Made by a program: the position numbers and the translations under genes
The notes under the pieces: model-generated
The model's input: only the letters and a program-made list of their open reading frames with translations
Databases searched by the model: none
What the model was told of the DNA's origin: nothing
Shown here: one piece after another, positions 24,386 to 33,084 of the stretch
How the letters are laid out: the number at the start of each line of letters is the position of its first letter
Position numbering within the stretch: position 1 is the stretch's first letter
Assembly: GCA_963797265.1 (NCBI GenBank)
Contig: CAWCOY010000001.1
Coordinates: 1 to 64,000 of the forward strand
Length of the DNA stretch: 64,000 nucleotides
Direction of reading: 5' to 3'
Origin: DASUPK01 sp963797265
GTDB lineage: Bacteria > Actinomycetota > Thermoleophilia > Solirubrobacterales > 70-9

Positions 24386-26113
24386 ATGTCCGCACCCGCG
24401 CACTCGGCCGCCACGTACACCGTCGCCGACCGGCTGGCCCTCGCGATGAGGCGCCACGAGGTCGAGCTCACCTTCGGCCAGAGCATTCCCAGCGCCTTCC
24501 ACCTGGCGGCAGGCCGCGCCGGGATCCGCCAGATCGCCTACCGCGAGGAGAACGCGGGCGGCGGGATGGCCGATGGCTACGCCCGGATCTCTGGCAAGGT
24601 CCCGGTGGTCACGGCACAGAATGGACCGGCCGCGGCGCTGCTGGTCGCCCCCCTGATGGAGGCGCTCAAGGCCTCGGTGCCGGTGGTCGCGGTGGTGCAG
24701 GACGTGGAGAGCGACGCCGCCGATCGCAACGCCTTCCAGGAGATGGATCACCGGGCCGTGCTCGGCTCCTGCACCAAGTGGGTGGGCCGGATCGACGATC
24801 CAGCGCGCGTCGACGATCTGGTCGACCTGGCTTTCGCGACCGCGGCGAGCGGCAGGCCGGGACCCGTGGCGCTGCTCGTGCCTGAGGACATCCTCCAGGA
24901 GGAGGCGGGCGAGCCCGATCGGTTCGCCGAGCTCGGCTACTTCCCGCTCGATCGCCAGCTGCCCGAGCCGGCCCGTCTCGACGAGGCCGCGGCCCTCCTG
25001 TCCGAGGCGCGATCGCCACTGGTGATCGCAGGCGGCGGGGTTCACCTGTCCGGGGCCAGCGCCGCACTGGCGCGGCTTCAGGAGGCCGGCCACCTGCCCG
25101 TCGGGACGACCACGATGGGCAAGGGCGCGGTTGACGAGAAGCACCCGCTGTCCCTGGGCGTGATCGGCGACCTGATGGACGAGGGGTCTCGCACGCACTC
25201 GTTCCGCCGGCTCGTCGGGGAGTCCGACGTCGTGCTCCTCGTCGGCACCCGGACCAATCAGAACGGAACCGCTCACTGGGGCCTGCTCCCGGAAGGGGCG
25301 GACTTCATCCACATCGACGTGGACGGCAGCGAGGTGGGCCGCAACTACGAGGCGCTTCGCCTCATAGGAGACGCGCGCCTGACGCTCGAGGCCCTCACCG
25401 ACAGGCTCCTCGAGATCGAACTGACCTCACTGGCCCAGCGACGTCCCGAGCTGGAGCGGCGGATCGAGGAGGGCCATGCGGCATTCCGGGAGAGCGTCGC
25501 AGAGGTGAGCAGCTCCGGCGCTCAGCCGCTCCGGCCGGAGCGACTGATGCGAGAGCTCGACGCCCAGCTGACGCCGGAGACGATCGTCACGGCGGACGCC
25601 AGCTACGCCCCGGTGTGGATGGCGAACTACCTGACCGCTCGGGCGCCCGGCAGCCGCTTCGTCTGCGGCCGCGGCTTGGCCGGGCTCGGCTGGGGAATGC
25701 CCCTGGCGATGGGCGCGAAGCTCGCGGCGCCCGAGCGACCCGTGATCTGCCTTGCCGGGGACGGAGGCTTCGCGCACTGCTGGGCGGAGCTGGAGACCGC
25801 GGTTCGCTGCCACATACCCGTCGTCACCGTGGTGCTCAACAACCAGGTGCTGGCCTACACGCGCGACGACGAGGAGGCGAGCTTCGGGGACCACACGGAC
25901 GCCTGCGACCTCGGTTTCGTCGATCACGCCGCGATCGCCCGTGCCTGTGGCGCGGTTGGGCTCACCGTCCAGGAACCCGGCGACGTCGCGGGCGCGGTGA
26001 GCCAGGCGCTGGCTGCTGGGTTGCCCACGCTCATCGACGCAATCGTCGACCCGCACGCCCGCCCACCGGTCGACATGCTGGAGGGCAAGCTCCCCGCGTT
26101 CGCGGGCGCCTAG
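24386..26113 (+). CDS. Acetolactate-synthase-like thiamine diphosphate enzyme
   Basis: 575 residues with the three domains of the pyruvate-oxidase/acetolactate-synthase family. The catalytic Glu is in YREENAGGGMADGYAR (about residue 54). The cofactor motif begins GDG (458-460) and ends NN (485-486). Relatives use pyruvate or other 2-oxo acids; the exact substrate cannot be fixed, and no small regulatory subunit gene is nearby. It sits inside the cell wall cluster between mraY and murD, which is not its usual place. An AAAGGAG site precedes the ATG. Intact. Confidence 0.85.
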   Translation: MSAPAHSAATYTVADRLALAMRRHEVELTFGQSIPSAFHLAAGRAGIRQIAYREENAGGGMADGYARISGKVPVVTAQNGPAAALLVAPLMEALKASVPVVAVVQDVESDAADRNAFQEMDHRAVLGSCTKWVGRIDDPARVDDLVDLAFATAASGRPGPVALLVPEDILQEEAGEPDRFAELGYFPLDRQLPEPARLDEAAALLSEARSPLVIAGGGVHLSGASAALARLQEAGHLPVGTTTMGKGAVDEKHPLSLGVIGDLMDEGSRTHSFRRLVGESDVVLLVGTRTNQNGTAHWGLLPEGADFIHIDVDGSEVGRNYEALRLIGDARLTLEALTDRLLEIELTSLAQRRPELERRIEEGHAAFRESVAEVSSSGAQPLRPERLMRELDAQLTPETIVTADASYAPVWMANYLTARAPGSRFVCGRGLAGLGWGMPLAMGAKLAAPERPVICLAGDGGFAHCWAELETAVRCHIPVVTVVLNNQVLAYTRDDEEASFGDHTDACDLGFVDHAAIARACGAVGLTVQEPGDVAGAVSQALAAGLPTLIDAIVDPHARPPVDMLEGKLPAFAGA

Positions 26114-26131
26114 CGCCGGAACCGGCGCGGA

Positions 26132-26137
26132 TATGAT
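26132..26137 (+). promoter_or_regulatory. -10 box of a predicted leaderless promoter
   Basis: TATGAT, 8 nt before the ATG at 26146. It supports that start for the broken secreted-protein gene. Confidence 0.55.
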
Positions 26138-26145
26138 CGCGAGAG

Positions 26146-26894
26146 ATGAGGGAGAGGGGAAGGCTGTTCCTGTTGGTTCGCTGGTCGCGGTGGCAACCGC
26201 TCTCACCGCTGCGGCCGCTCAGGCGAACACGGTGACGGTTGGCACACGCTGACGTCCCCTGAATTCGTGCTTCTGCCGTTCGGCTCGCCGGCCACGGTCA
26301 CCAACTACTCCCTGCCTGCGCCCGCGACCGCCGCCTCCCCGGTCGACGGGACCGTCGTGAGCTGGCGGTTCATCGGTGAAGGGCGGGCCTTTGACGCCGC
26401 GCGTCCTGCGTTCGATAAACGGCACCACCCTGACGGGCGCCGGTACCGGGACCCCGCAGAACGCGTCGGCTTCCGGGGCGATCTCCGGGCCGTTCCCGGT
26501 CAACATTCCGATCAAGCGCGGTGAGTTCTTCGGGGCCGACGGAGCGAGCGGCGCCTCTCTCAGCGTTGCCCCCACCGCGGGCGCGGTGAGCCTCTACTTC
26601 GATCCAGCGCTCACCGACGACAGCTCGGCGACCCAAACTCCGACCGGCACGAACCCCGAGGAGGACGCGCTGAGCGCGACGGTCCGCTTCTGCCTCGTGC
26701 CGAAGCTCAAGGGCCTGACGGGCAAGGCGGCCCGGAGCGCGCTCGTAGCCGCGGATTGCAAGCTCGGGCGGATCACCAAGGCCGGCAAGAGGCGGCACCG
26801 CATCAAGCGCGTGCGGACTCAGAGCGTGAAGCCCGGCAAGTCGATCTCGGACTCCCAGCCGATAGACCTCACGATCTCCCGCAAGCACAAGTAG
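26146..26894 (+). pseudogene. Secreted protein with C-terminal PASTA-like domain, frameshifted
   Basis: Reading across three frames gives MRERGRLFLLV, then GSLVAVATALTAAAAQA (signal peptide), then a beta-rich domain (VTNYSLPAPATAASPVDGTV, VSWRFIGEG, PLTPRVLRSINGTTLTGAGT), and a C-terminal PASTA-like stretch (LVPKLKGLTGKAARSALVAA, KPGKSISDSQPIDLTI). Shifts occur near 26178, 26250 and 26382. The first two disrupt or follow the signal peptide, so no full product forms. An intact leaderless promoter remains. PASTA units bind peptidoglycan, in keeping with the neighbourhood. The downstream frame (26376-26894) is open and could be read alone. Confidence 0.65.
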
Positions 26895-26945
26895 CCCCTC
26901 GCCCAGGCACGCAGGGAGTGGGCGCCTGAGGGCGAAGATGGTTAT

Positions 26946-28319
26946 GTGAACTCAGGCACGAAACCGCGCCCGCCGCTGCCCGGCGGGCCGTTCCTGGTCG
27001 TCGGCCTGGCGCGCTCGGGGTCGGCGATCGCGAGCATCCTCGCGGAGCGAGGCGAGACGGTGATCGGAGTGGATTCAGGCACCCCGGACGAGGCGGCAGG
27101 GCTGGGGGCCTCGGGCGTCGAAGTGAGCTTGGGCGTGGATGGAACACGGCAACTCGATCGTGCCCGAACGCTGGTCAAGAGCCCCGGCGTGCCGCAGGAC
27201 GCGCCGGTCGTCGAGCTGGCCAGAGAGCGGGGCATCGAGGTCACCGGCGAGGTCGAGCTCGCCTGGCGCCTGATCCCGAACGCCTTCTGCGCCGTCACCG
27301 GGACGAACGGCAAGACCACGACGACCGAGCTGATCGGGCACCTCTATCGGACGGCGGGCAATCCGGTGGCGGTTGCGGGAAACGTGGGGACGCCACTCGC
27401 TTCGCTGGTCGGGGCGGTCGACCCTGACGCGACCGTGGTCTGCGAGGCCTCGAGCTTCCAGCTCGAGGACACCGATTACTTCAGCCCGGAGTGCGCCGTC
27501 TTCATCAACGTCACCCCGGACCACCTCGATCGGCACGGCACGCTCGAGGTCTACCTGGAGGCGAAGCTGCGCATCTTCGCCAACCAGGGCAACGACGACG
27601 TCGCGGTGTACAACGGCGACACGGAGGAGCTTCGCGGCCGCGACCTCGGAGGCTGTGCCCGCCTGGTCCGCTTCTGCCCCGCGGAGGGGGAGTCGGCCGA
27701 CCCGGACTGCGAGCTCAGTCTGCGCGACGGGGTCATCTTCGCCGCCGACGAGCCTCTGCTCCAGGCGGAGGAGCTGCAGCTGCTGGGTTCGCACAACATT
27801 GAGAACGCCATGGCGGCCGCCGCCGCGGCGCTCGCCTCGGGCCTGCCACGCGACGCCGTCGCCGAGGGCCTGCGGAGCTTCCCGGGGGTCCGTCACCGGC
27901 TGGAGCGGGTGCGCGAGCGCGACGGGGTCCTCTACGTCAATGACTCGAAGGCGACCAACGTCGCCTCGGCGCTCGCTGGCATCCGGTCGTTCGAGGGCGG
28001 CGTCCGCCTGATCGCCGGGGGCAGGCCGAAGCAGGAGAGCTTCGCGCCGCTCGCCCCGGTGGTCGCCGAGCGCTGCGTCGCCTGTTACCTGATCGGCGAG
28101 GCCGCGGAGCGAATGGCGTCCGAGCTCGCTCCCGCCGCCGAGGTCGGAGTCGAGATCTCCGAGGTGGGGACGCTGGAGGGCGCGGTCGAGGCGGCGGCCG
28201 CCGCAGCACAGCCGGCTGAGGTGGTCCTGCTCTCCCCGGCGTGCGCGAGCTTCGATGCCTTCAAGGACTTTGAGCAGCGGGGGGACCGCTTTCGCGAGCT
28301 CGTGGAGGCGCTGCCGTGA
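26946..28319 (+). CDS. murD: UDP-MurNAc-L-Ala:D-Glu ligase MurD
   Basis: 457 residues. An N-terminal Rossmann-like domain (LVVGLARSGSAIA), ATP-binding GTNGKTTT (119-126), central NVTPDHLDRHGTLE and C-terminal VNDSKATN with DAFKDFEQRGDRF. It adds D-glutamate to UDP-MurNAc-L-Ala. The GTG start at 26946 gives a 14-residue Pro/Arg-rich lead before the Rossmann strand. It follows the broken PASTA gene after 51 bp. Its stop overlaps ftsW (GTGA). Confidence 0.96.
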   Translation: MNSGTKPRPPLPGGPFLVVGLARSGSAIASILAERGETVIGVDSGTPDEAAGLGASGVEVSLGVDGTRQLDRARTLVKSPGVPQDAPVVELARERGIEVTGEVELAWRLIPNAFCAVTGTNGKTTTTELIGHLYRTAGNPVAVAGNVGTPLASLVGAVDPDATVVCEASSFQLEDTDYFSPECAVFINVTPDHLDRHGTLEVYLEAKLRIFANQGNDDVAVYNGDTEELRGRDLGGCARLVRFCPAEGESADPDCELSLRDGVIFAADEPLLQAEELQLLGSHNIENAMAAAAAALASGLPRDAVAEGLRSFPGVRHRLERVRERDGVLYVNDSKATNVASALAGIRSFEGGVRLIAGGRPKQESFAPLAPVVAERCVACYLIGEAAERMASELAPAAEVGVEISEVGTLEGAVEAAAAAAQPAEVVLLSPACASFDAFKDFEQRGDRFRELVEALP

Positions 28320-29668
28320 GCGCCTCGAAGCGTGGGCGCGCGAAAACGCGAGCCGCGAAGGCCGGGAAGCAGACCGCGCCGCCTCTCGAGTACTCGCTCC
28401 TGCTCACCGCCACGCTCTGCCTACTCGCGTTCGGCGCGGTGATGGTGTTCAGTGCCAGCTCGGCGCGGTCGTTGCTCAATCACGGCGGCAGCGGCTACTA
28501 CTACCTCGAGCGCACTCTCCTCTTCGGCGGGATCGGTCTGGTGGTGATGAGGATCGCCGCCGTCCGCGGCGTGGCCGCGATCAAGACGCTGACGCCGCTG
28601 ATCCTCGGCATCGCGATGTTCCTGCTCTTCGCCGTCCTCCTCCCAGGCGTCGGCCATCAGGTGAACGGGTCGCAGCGATGGGTCGGGGCCGGGCTGCTCC
28701 AGTTCCAGCCCTCCGAGCTCGCGAAGCTTTCCCTGGTCCTCTACGGAGCCTTCCTGCTGGCGAAGGAGCCGAAGCGGGCCCGGACGCTGTCCGGCCTCGG
28801 GCCGTATCTCCTGATCGTCGGCCTGGCACTGCTGATGATCGCCAAGGAGCCCGACCTCGGCACCTCGATCGTCGCCTCGGTCGCGGTCTGTTGCGTTCTC
28901 TTCCTGGGCGGCGTGCGGGCACGGACGCTGGCGCCCGTCGGGATCGCCATCGCGGTGATCGGCATCGGGATGATCGCCACCCACCCCTACCAGGAGGCGC
29001 GACTGACGGGCTTCCTCCATCCCAACAGCGACACCAGCGGGACGGGGTTCCAGGCGAAGCAGGCGACGATCGCGGTCGGCTCCGGGGGCCTCTTCGGTGT
29101 CGGGCTCGGCGAGAGCGTTCAGAAGGCCTCTTACCTCCCGGAGGCCCACACGGACATGGTCGCCGCGGTGATCGGTGAGGAGCTCGGCCTGGCCGGCATG
29201 TTCCTGCTGATCGGGCTCTTCGGGATGTTCGGCTACGCGGGGTTCCGGGCCGCCCATCGCGCCCGAGATCGCTTCAGCAAGCTGCTCGCGGCGGGCCTGA
29301 CCTCGCTGATCATTGCCCAGGCCGCCCTCAACCTGTTCGCCGTGCTCGGCCTCGCTCCACTTACAGGCGTGCCATTGCCATTCGTCTCATATGGAGGCAC
29401 GAGCCTCGTGATGACGCTCGCGGCGGCGGGCCTGATCCTGAATGTCGCGCGCCGGCCCGCTCGCGCCGCCGCTTCCGGGCGCAGCGCGTCGAGCCGCTCG
29501 GGCGGCACCGGGCGCATGGCCGAGGGCCCTGCGAGACTGCGCGTTGTCGAGGGCAGAAAACACAACAGGAGGAAGCGCGCAGCAAGTGGCACGAGTCGTG
29601 ATAGCGGCCGGCGGCACGGCGGGGCACGTCGTGCCGGCGATCGCCGTCGCCGACGCGCTTCGCGCTGA
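28316..29668 (+). CDS. ftsW: Septal peptidoglycan polymerase FtsW (SEDS family)
   Basis: 450 residues with about ten membrane helices. SEDS signatures: FSASSARSL, HQVNGSQRWVGAGLLQFQPS, LPEAHTDMVAAVIGEELG and PLPFVSYGGTSLV. FtsW polymerises lipid II at the septum with FtsI. The C-terminal 60 residues are Arg/Ser-rich and run 83 bp into murG, an unusually long overlap; the last part has composition expected from reading murG out of frame. Start overlaps murD by 4 bp. Confidence 0.95.
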   Translation: MSASKRGRAKTRAAKAGKQTAPPLEYSLLLTATLCLLAFGAVMVFSASSARSLLNHGGSGYYYLERTLLFGGIGLVVMRIAAVRGVAAIKTLTPLILGIAMFLLFAVLLPGVGHQVNGSQRWVGAGLLQFQPSELAKLSLVLYGAFLLAKEPKRARTLSGLGPYLLIVGLALLMIAKEPDLGTSIVASVAVCCVLFLGGVRARTLAPVGIAIAVIGIGMIATHPYQEARLTGFLHPNSDTSGTGFQAKQATIAVGSGGLFGVGLGESVQKASYLPEAHTDMVAAVIGEELGLAGMFLLIGLFGMFGYAGFRAAHRARDRFSKLLAAGLTSLIIAQAALNLFAVLGLAPLTGVPLPFVSYGGTSLVMTLAAAGLILNVARRPARAAASGRSASSRSGGTGRMAEGPARLRVVEGRKHNRRKRAASGTSRDSGRRHGGARRAGDRRRRRASR

Positions 29669-30731
29669 GGGCGCGGAAGTCAGCTTCCTCGGCACCCGCG
29701 AGCGCGCCGAGGCGGACCTCGTCCCCGCCGCCGGCTACGAGATCGACTACCTGCGGGTGAGCGGACTCGACCGCCGCAATCCGCTGAAGGCCGCCATCGC
29801 GGCAGTCCGAGCCGGCCGAGCGGTGGGCGCCGCGCGGCGCCTGCTCGGCGCGCGGCGGGCCGACGTCGTGCTCGGGGGCGGCGGGTACGTCGCGGGACCC
29901 GCCGGTCTGGCGGCGGTGAGGATGGGACTTCCGCTTGTGCTCACCGAGGCCGACAGCCACCTCGGACTCGCCAACCGCCTGCTCGCGCGCCGCGCCCGCC
30001 GCGTCTGCCTCGCCTTCCCGATCCCCGGCCGCGACGGCGGCCCCTATGTGCTCACCGGCCGGCCGGTGCCGCGGGCGGTGCTCGATGCTGACCCAACCGT
30101 CGCGCGCAGGCGCTTCGGCATCCCCGGACCGGCGGACTGCCTGACCGTCGTCGGCGGGAGCCTCGGGGCCCGGTCGATCAATCTGGCCGCCTTCGAGGCG
30201 TTCACCCGTCTCCAGCGCGGTCTTCCCCACGATCACGTCGGCGAGCCCTGGGTCGTGCACGTGGCGGGGCGACGCGACTACCCCGAGCTGCGGCGGCGGT
30301 GGGAGGAGCAGGGGAGCCCGGAGCGCTACACCGTCCTCCAATACGAGCCGAACCTCGGTGAGGTCCTCGCCGCGGCCGACCTGGTGGTGGCCCGGGCGGG
30401 CGGGTCGGTGATGGAGATCGCCGCCGCGGGCCGCCCGGCGATCCTGATCCCATACCCGCAGGCGACCGGCGATCACCAGACCGCCAACGCTCGCTGGATG
30501 GCCGCGGGCGGCGCGGCCGTGGTCATCCCGGACAGCGAGCTCACCCCACAGAGCCTGAGCGCCGCGATCGCCGAGCTGCTCGCCGACGAGGATCGCCTGC
30601 GCTCGATGTCGATCGCCGCCCGCCGGCTGGCGAGGCCCGACGCCGCCGAGCGGATCGCCCGCGAGGTCCTGGGGGCCGCACGCGAGATGCGAGGGGGCCC
30701 CGCAGGCGAAGCCGACGAGCCACCCGCCTGA
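29586..30731 (+). CDS. murG: Lipid II-forming GlcNAc transferase MurG
   Basis: 381 residues, two Rossmann domains. GGTAGH (9-14) near the N-terminus binds the lipid I pyrophosphate, and the second domain has VVGGSLGARSIN and later ARAGGSVMEIAAAGRPAILIP. It adds GlcNAc to lipid I at the inner face of the membrane. GTG at 29586 is chosen because AGGAGG lies about 10 nt upstream. The last 14 residues (MRGGPAGEADEPPA) are encoded by a copy of the dispersed repeat, which also supplies the TGATG overlap with murC. Confidence 0.94.
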   Translation: MARVVIAAGGTAGHVVPAIAVADALRAEGAEVSFLGTRERAEADLVPAAGYEIDYLRVSGLDRRNPLKAAIAAVRAGRAVGAARRLLGARRADVVLGGGGYVAGPAGLAAVRMGLPLVLTEADSHLGLANRLLARRARRVCLAFPIPGRDGGPYVLTGRPVPRAVLDADPTVARRRFGIPGPADCLTVVGGSLGARSINLAAFEAFTRLQRGLPHDHVGEPWVVHVAGRRDYPELRRRWEEQGSPERYTVLQYEPNLGEVLAAADLVVARAGGSVMEIAAAGRPAILIPYPQATGDHQTANARWMAAGGAAVVIPDSELTPQSLSAAIAELLADEDRLRSMSIAARRLARPDAAERIAREVLGAAREMRGGPAGEADEPPA

Positions 30732-30733
30732 TG
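30687..30733 (+). repeat. Start-codon palindromic repeat, copy 2 (murG tail)
   Basis: ATGCGAGGGGGCCC, CGCAGGCGAAGCCGACG, AGCCACCCGCCTGATG. Same length and layout as copies at 40485 and 60941. Here the frame of the repeat is joined to murG, adding 14 residues, and its TGA overlaps the murC ATG. Confidence 0.6.
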
Positions 30734-32125
30734 ATCATGAAGGGCCGCAGGCTCCACTTCATCGCGATCGGCGGGGCGGGAATGAGCGGCCTGGCGCTGG
30801 TGGCGAGGGAGCTGGGCGCCGAGGTGACCGGATCCGACCGCGCGGAATCCTCCTATCTGGAGCGGCTGCGCGCCGCCGGGATCGAACCGCGGCTCGGCCA
30901 CGACGCCGAGCACGTCCCGGCCGAGGCGGAGGTTGTCGTCTCGACGGCCGTGCCGGACAACAACCCGGAGCTGGTCCGGGCCCGGGAGCGCGGCCAGACC
31001 GTGGTCCACCGCGGCGAGCTGCTGGCGGAGCTCTGCTCGCAGCGGCGCCTGCTCGCCGTGGCCGGCACGCACGGCAAGACGACCACGACGGCGATGTGCG
31101 CTTGGGCGCTGCGCGCGATCGGGGCCGACCCGGCGTTCTTCCTGGGTGGGGAGCTGCCCGGGGCCGGGCCGGACGGGGACCCCGCCAACGCGGGCTGGGG
31201 AGGAGGTGAGTGGGTCGTGGCCGAGGCCGACGAGAGCGACGCAAGCTTCCTGAAGCTCCGCCCGGAGGTCGCGGTCGTCACCAACCTGGAGCTGGACCAT
31301 CACTCCCGGTGGAGCTCTCTCGCCGAGCTCGCCGAGGCCTTTGCCGCCTTCGCCGCCCCCGCCGCGGGCCTGGTCTGCGGAGCCGACGTTCACCTTCCCG
31401 GCCAGGAGGCACAGCGCGTGGTGCGCTTCGCCTTGGAGGGCGGCGACGGCGGGCCGGCGCGGGAGGCCGATCTGATCGCGAGCGACATCCGCACTGACCA
31501 GGGCGGCACCCGCTTCCACGCCCGGGGCGCCGTCGACGTTGAGGTCTCACTGCCCGTTCCGGGGCGCCACAACGTGGCCAACGCCCTCGCCGCCCTGGGA
31601 GGGATATCCCTCGCCGGCTTCGATGCCGAGCGCTGCGCGCAGGCGCTGCGCGACTTCCCCGGAGTGGCCCGAAGGCTTGAGCTCAAGGGGGAGCACAACG
31701 GCGTACGGATCTACGACGACTACGCCCACCATCCGACCGAGGTGTCGGCCACGCTCGAGGCGGCTCGCGAGCTCGAGCCGCGCCGGCTGATCGCGGCCTT
31801 CCAGCCGCACCTCTACTCGCGCACCAAGGCCCTCGCCCCGGAGCTTGGGGCGGCCCTCGCGGCCGCCGACGAGGTGGCCGTGCTCGATGTCTATCCGGCG
31901 CGGGAGCAGCCCGTCGGGCCGCTCGCCGGGGTCAGCGGCCTGATGGTGGCGGCGGAGGCGGCCGATCGCTCCGGCGGAGCCCCGGTCTGGTGGCTCCCGA
32001 CCGCCGAGCAGGCCGTTGAGGCGCTCGCCCCGCGGCTGCGTGAGGGAGACCTGCTGATCACGATCGGCGCCGGCGACATTTACAAGCTCGCCGAGGCGCT
32101 GATCGACGGTGGAGGGGAAGGATGA
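30731..32125 (+). CDS. murC: UDP-MurNAc:L-alanine ligase MurC
   Basis: 464 residues. N-terminal IGGAGMSGLALVARELG, ATP-binding GTHGKTTT (112-119), YDDYAHHPTEVSATLEAAR and FQPHLYSRT. It adds L-alanine to UDP-MurNAc, the first peptide step. The ATG at 30731 overlaps the murG stop (TGATG); a second ATG two codons later is also possible. The stop overlaps murB (ATGA). Confidence 0.96.
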   Translation: MIMKGRRLHFIAIGGAGMSGLALVARELGAEVTGSDRAESSYLERLRAAGIEPRLGHDAEHVPAEAEVVVSTAVPDNNPELVRARERGQTVVHRGELLAELCSQRRLLAVAGTHGKTTTTAMCAWALRAIGADPAFFLGGELPGAGPDGDPANAGWGGGEWVVAEADESDASFLKLRPEVAVVTNLELDHHSRWSSLAELAEAFAAFAAPAAGLVCGADVHLPGQEAQRVVRFALEGGDGGPAREADLIASDIRTDQGGTRFHARGAVDVEVSLPVPGRHNVANALAALGGISLAGFDAERCAQALRDFPGVARRLELKGEHNGVRIYDDYAHHPTEVSATLEAARELEPRRLIAAFQPHLYSRTKALAPELGAALAAADEVAVLDVYPAREQPVGPLAGVSGLMVAAEAADRSGGAPVWWLPTAEQAVEALAPRLREGDLLITIGAGDIYKLAEALIDGGGEG

Positions 32126-33036
32126 GCGCGCCGCAAGACGTTGAGAGGGCCTATCCGCTGGCGCGCCTCACCACGGTGCGGGCCGGTGGTTCTGCCGACT
32201 ACTTCGCGCGCCCCTCCTCCGAGAAGGAGGTGATCGACCTGCTGGCGTGGACGGAGCGGGAAGGTCTCGCGCTCGGGATCGTCGGCTCGGGCTCGAACCT
32301 GCTGATCTCCGACGAGGGCTTCCGCGGCCTGGTGATCAAGCTGGCAGGAGACCTGACGCGGATCGAGCGGGAGGGGAGCACGGTGGTCTGCGGGGGCGGG
32401 GCGCGGCTCCCCTCGGCCGCGGCGCGCGCCGCCGGCTGGGGTCTCGCCGGACTCGAGTTCGGGGTCAACATCCCCGGCACGGTCGGCGGGGCGGTCCGGA
32501 TGAACGCCAACGCCTACGGGGGCGAGCTGGGCAGGGTGCTCGACGCTGTCGCCGTCTGCACCGCCGCCGGTATGGAGAGCCGGCGTCCGGAGGAGCTCGG
32601 GCTTCGCTACCGCGGCTCCGAACTCGGCGATCACGAGGTGGTGACCGGCGCCGGCTTCGGGCTGTCGGAGGCGAATCCGGCCGATGTGAAGGCGACCATG
32701 GGGGAGATGCGCCGCAGGCGGAAGGAGGCCCAGCCGTCGGGGATCAAGACCTTCGGGTCCACTTTCATGAACCCGGACGATTCGCGGGCCGACGGCAGGT
32801 CCGCAGGGCAGTTGCTCGATGCGGCCGGCTGTGGCGGGCTGGCGGTCGGCGGGGCGCGGCTCTCCCCTGAGCACGCCAACTTCGTCGAGAACACGGGCAA
32901 GGCGACGACGGCCGACGTCCTCGCGGTGATGGCCGCGGCCCGCCGGAAGGTCCACGAGCGCTTCGGGGTGACGCTCGAGCCCGAGGTCCAGGTCCTGGGC
33001 GAGGTGAGCTGGCCTGAGGATTGGCAGCTGGAGTAA
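32122..33036 (+). CDS. murB: UDP-N-acetylenolpyruvoylglucosamine reductase MurB
   Basis: 304 residues. FAD-binding pattern LTTVRAGGSADYF, VGSGSNLLISDEGFRGLVIK and GVNIPGTVGGAVRMNANAYGG are all characteristic. GSTFMNP near residue 212 supplies the catalytic Ser region, and the C-terminus has ARRKVHERFGVTLEPEVQVLG. It reduces enolpyruvyl-UDP-GlcNAc to UDP-MurNAc with NADPH. Overlaps murC by 4 bp. A murC-murB-ftsQ order is common in actinobacteria and firmicutes. Confidence 0.96.
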   Translation: MSAPQDVERAYPLARLTTVRAGGSADYFARPSSEKEVIDLLAWTEREGLALGIVGSGSNLLISDEGFRGLVIKLAGDLTRIEREGSTVVCGGGARLPSAAARAAGWGLAGLEFGVNIPGTVGGAVRMNANAYGGELGRVLDAVAVCTAAGMESRRPEELGLRYRGSELGDHEVVTGAGFGLSEANPADVKATMGEMRRRRKEAQPSGIKTFGSTFMNPDDSRADGRSAGQLLDAAGCGGLAVGGARLSPEHANFVENTGKATTADVLAVMAAARRKVHERFGVTLEPEVQVLGEVSWPEDWQLE

Positions 33037-33084
33037 GGGAGCCGGACGCGCAGGAATGCCGGGGCGGGCGGTGAATCGGCAGGA

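Noticed and set aside
23660..25312. 550-codon minus-strand open frame across mraY and the TPP enzyme
   Set aside because: Arg/Asp/His-rich shadow of two well-identified genes.
26376..26894. Downstream PASTA-like part as an independent gene
   Set aside because: No ribosome site or -10 box at its start; upstream frames carry the matching signal peptide and domain, so one broken gene is the better reading.
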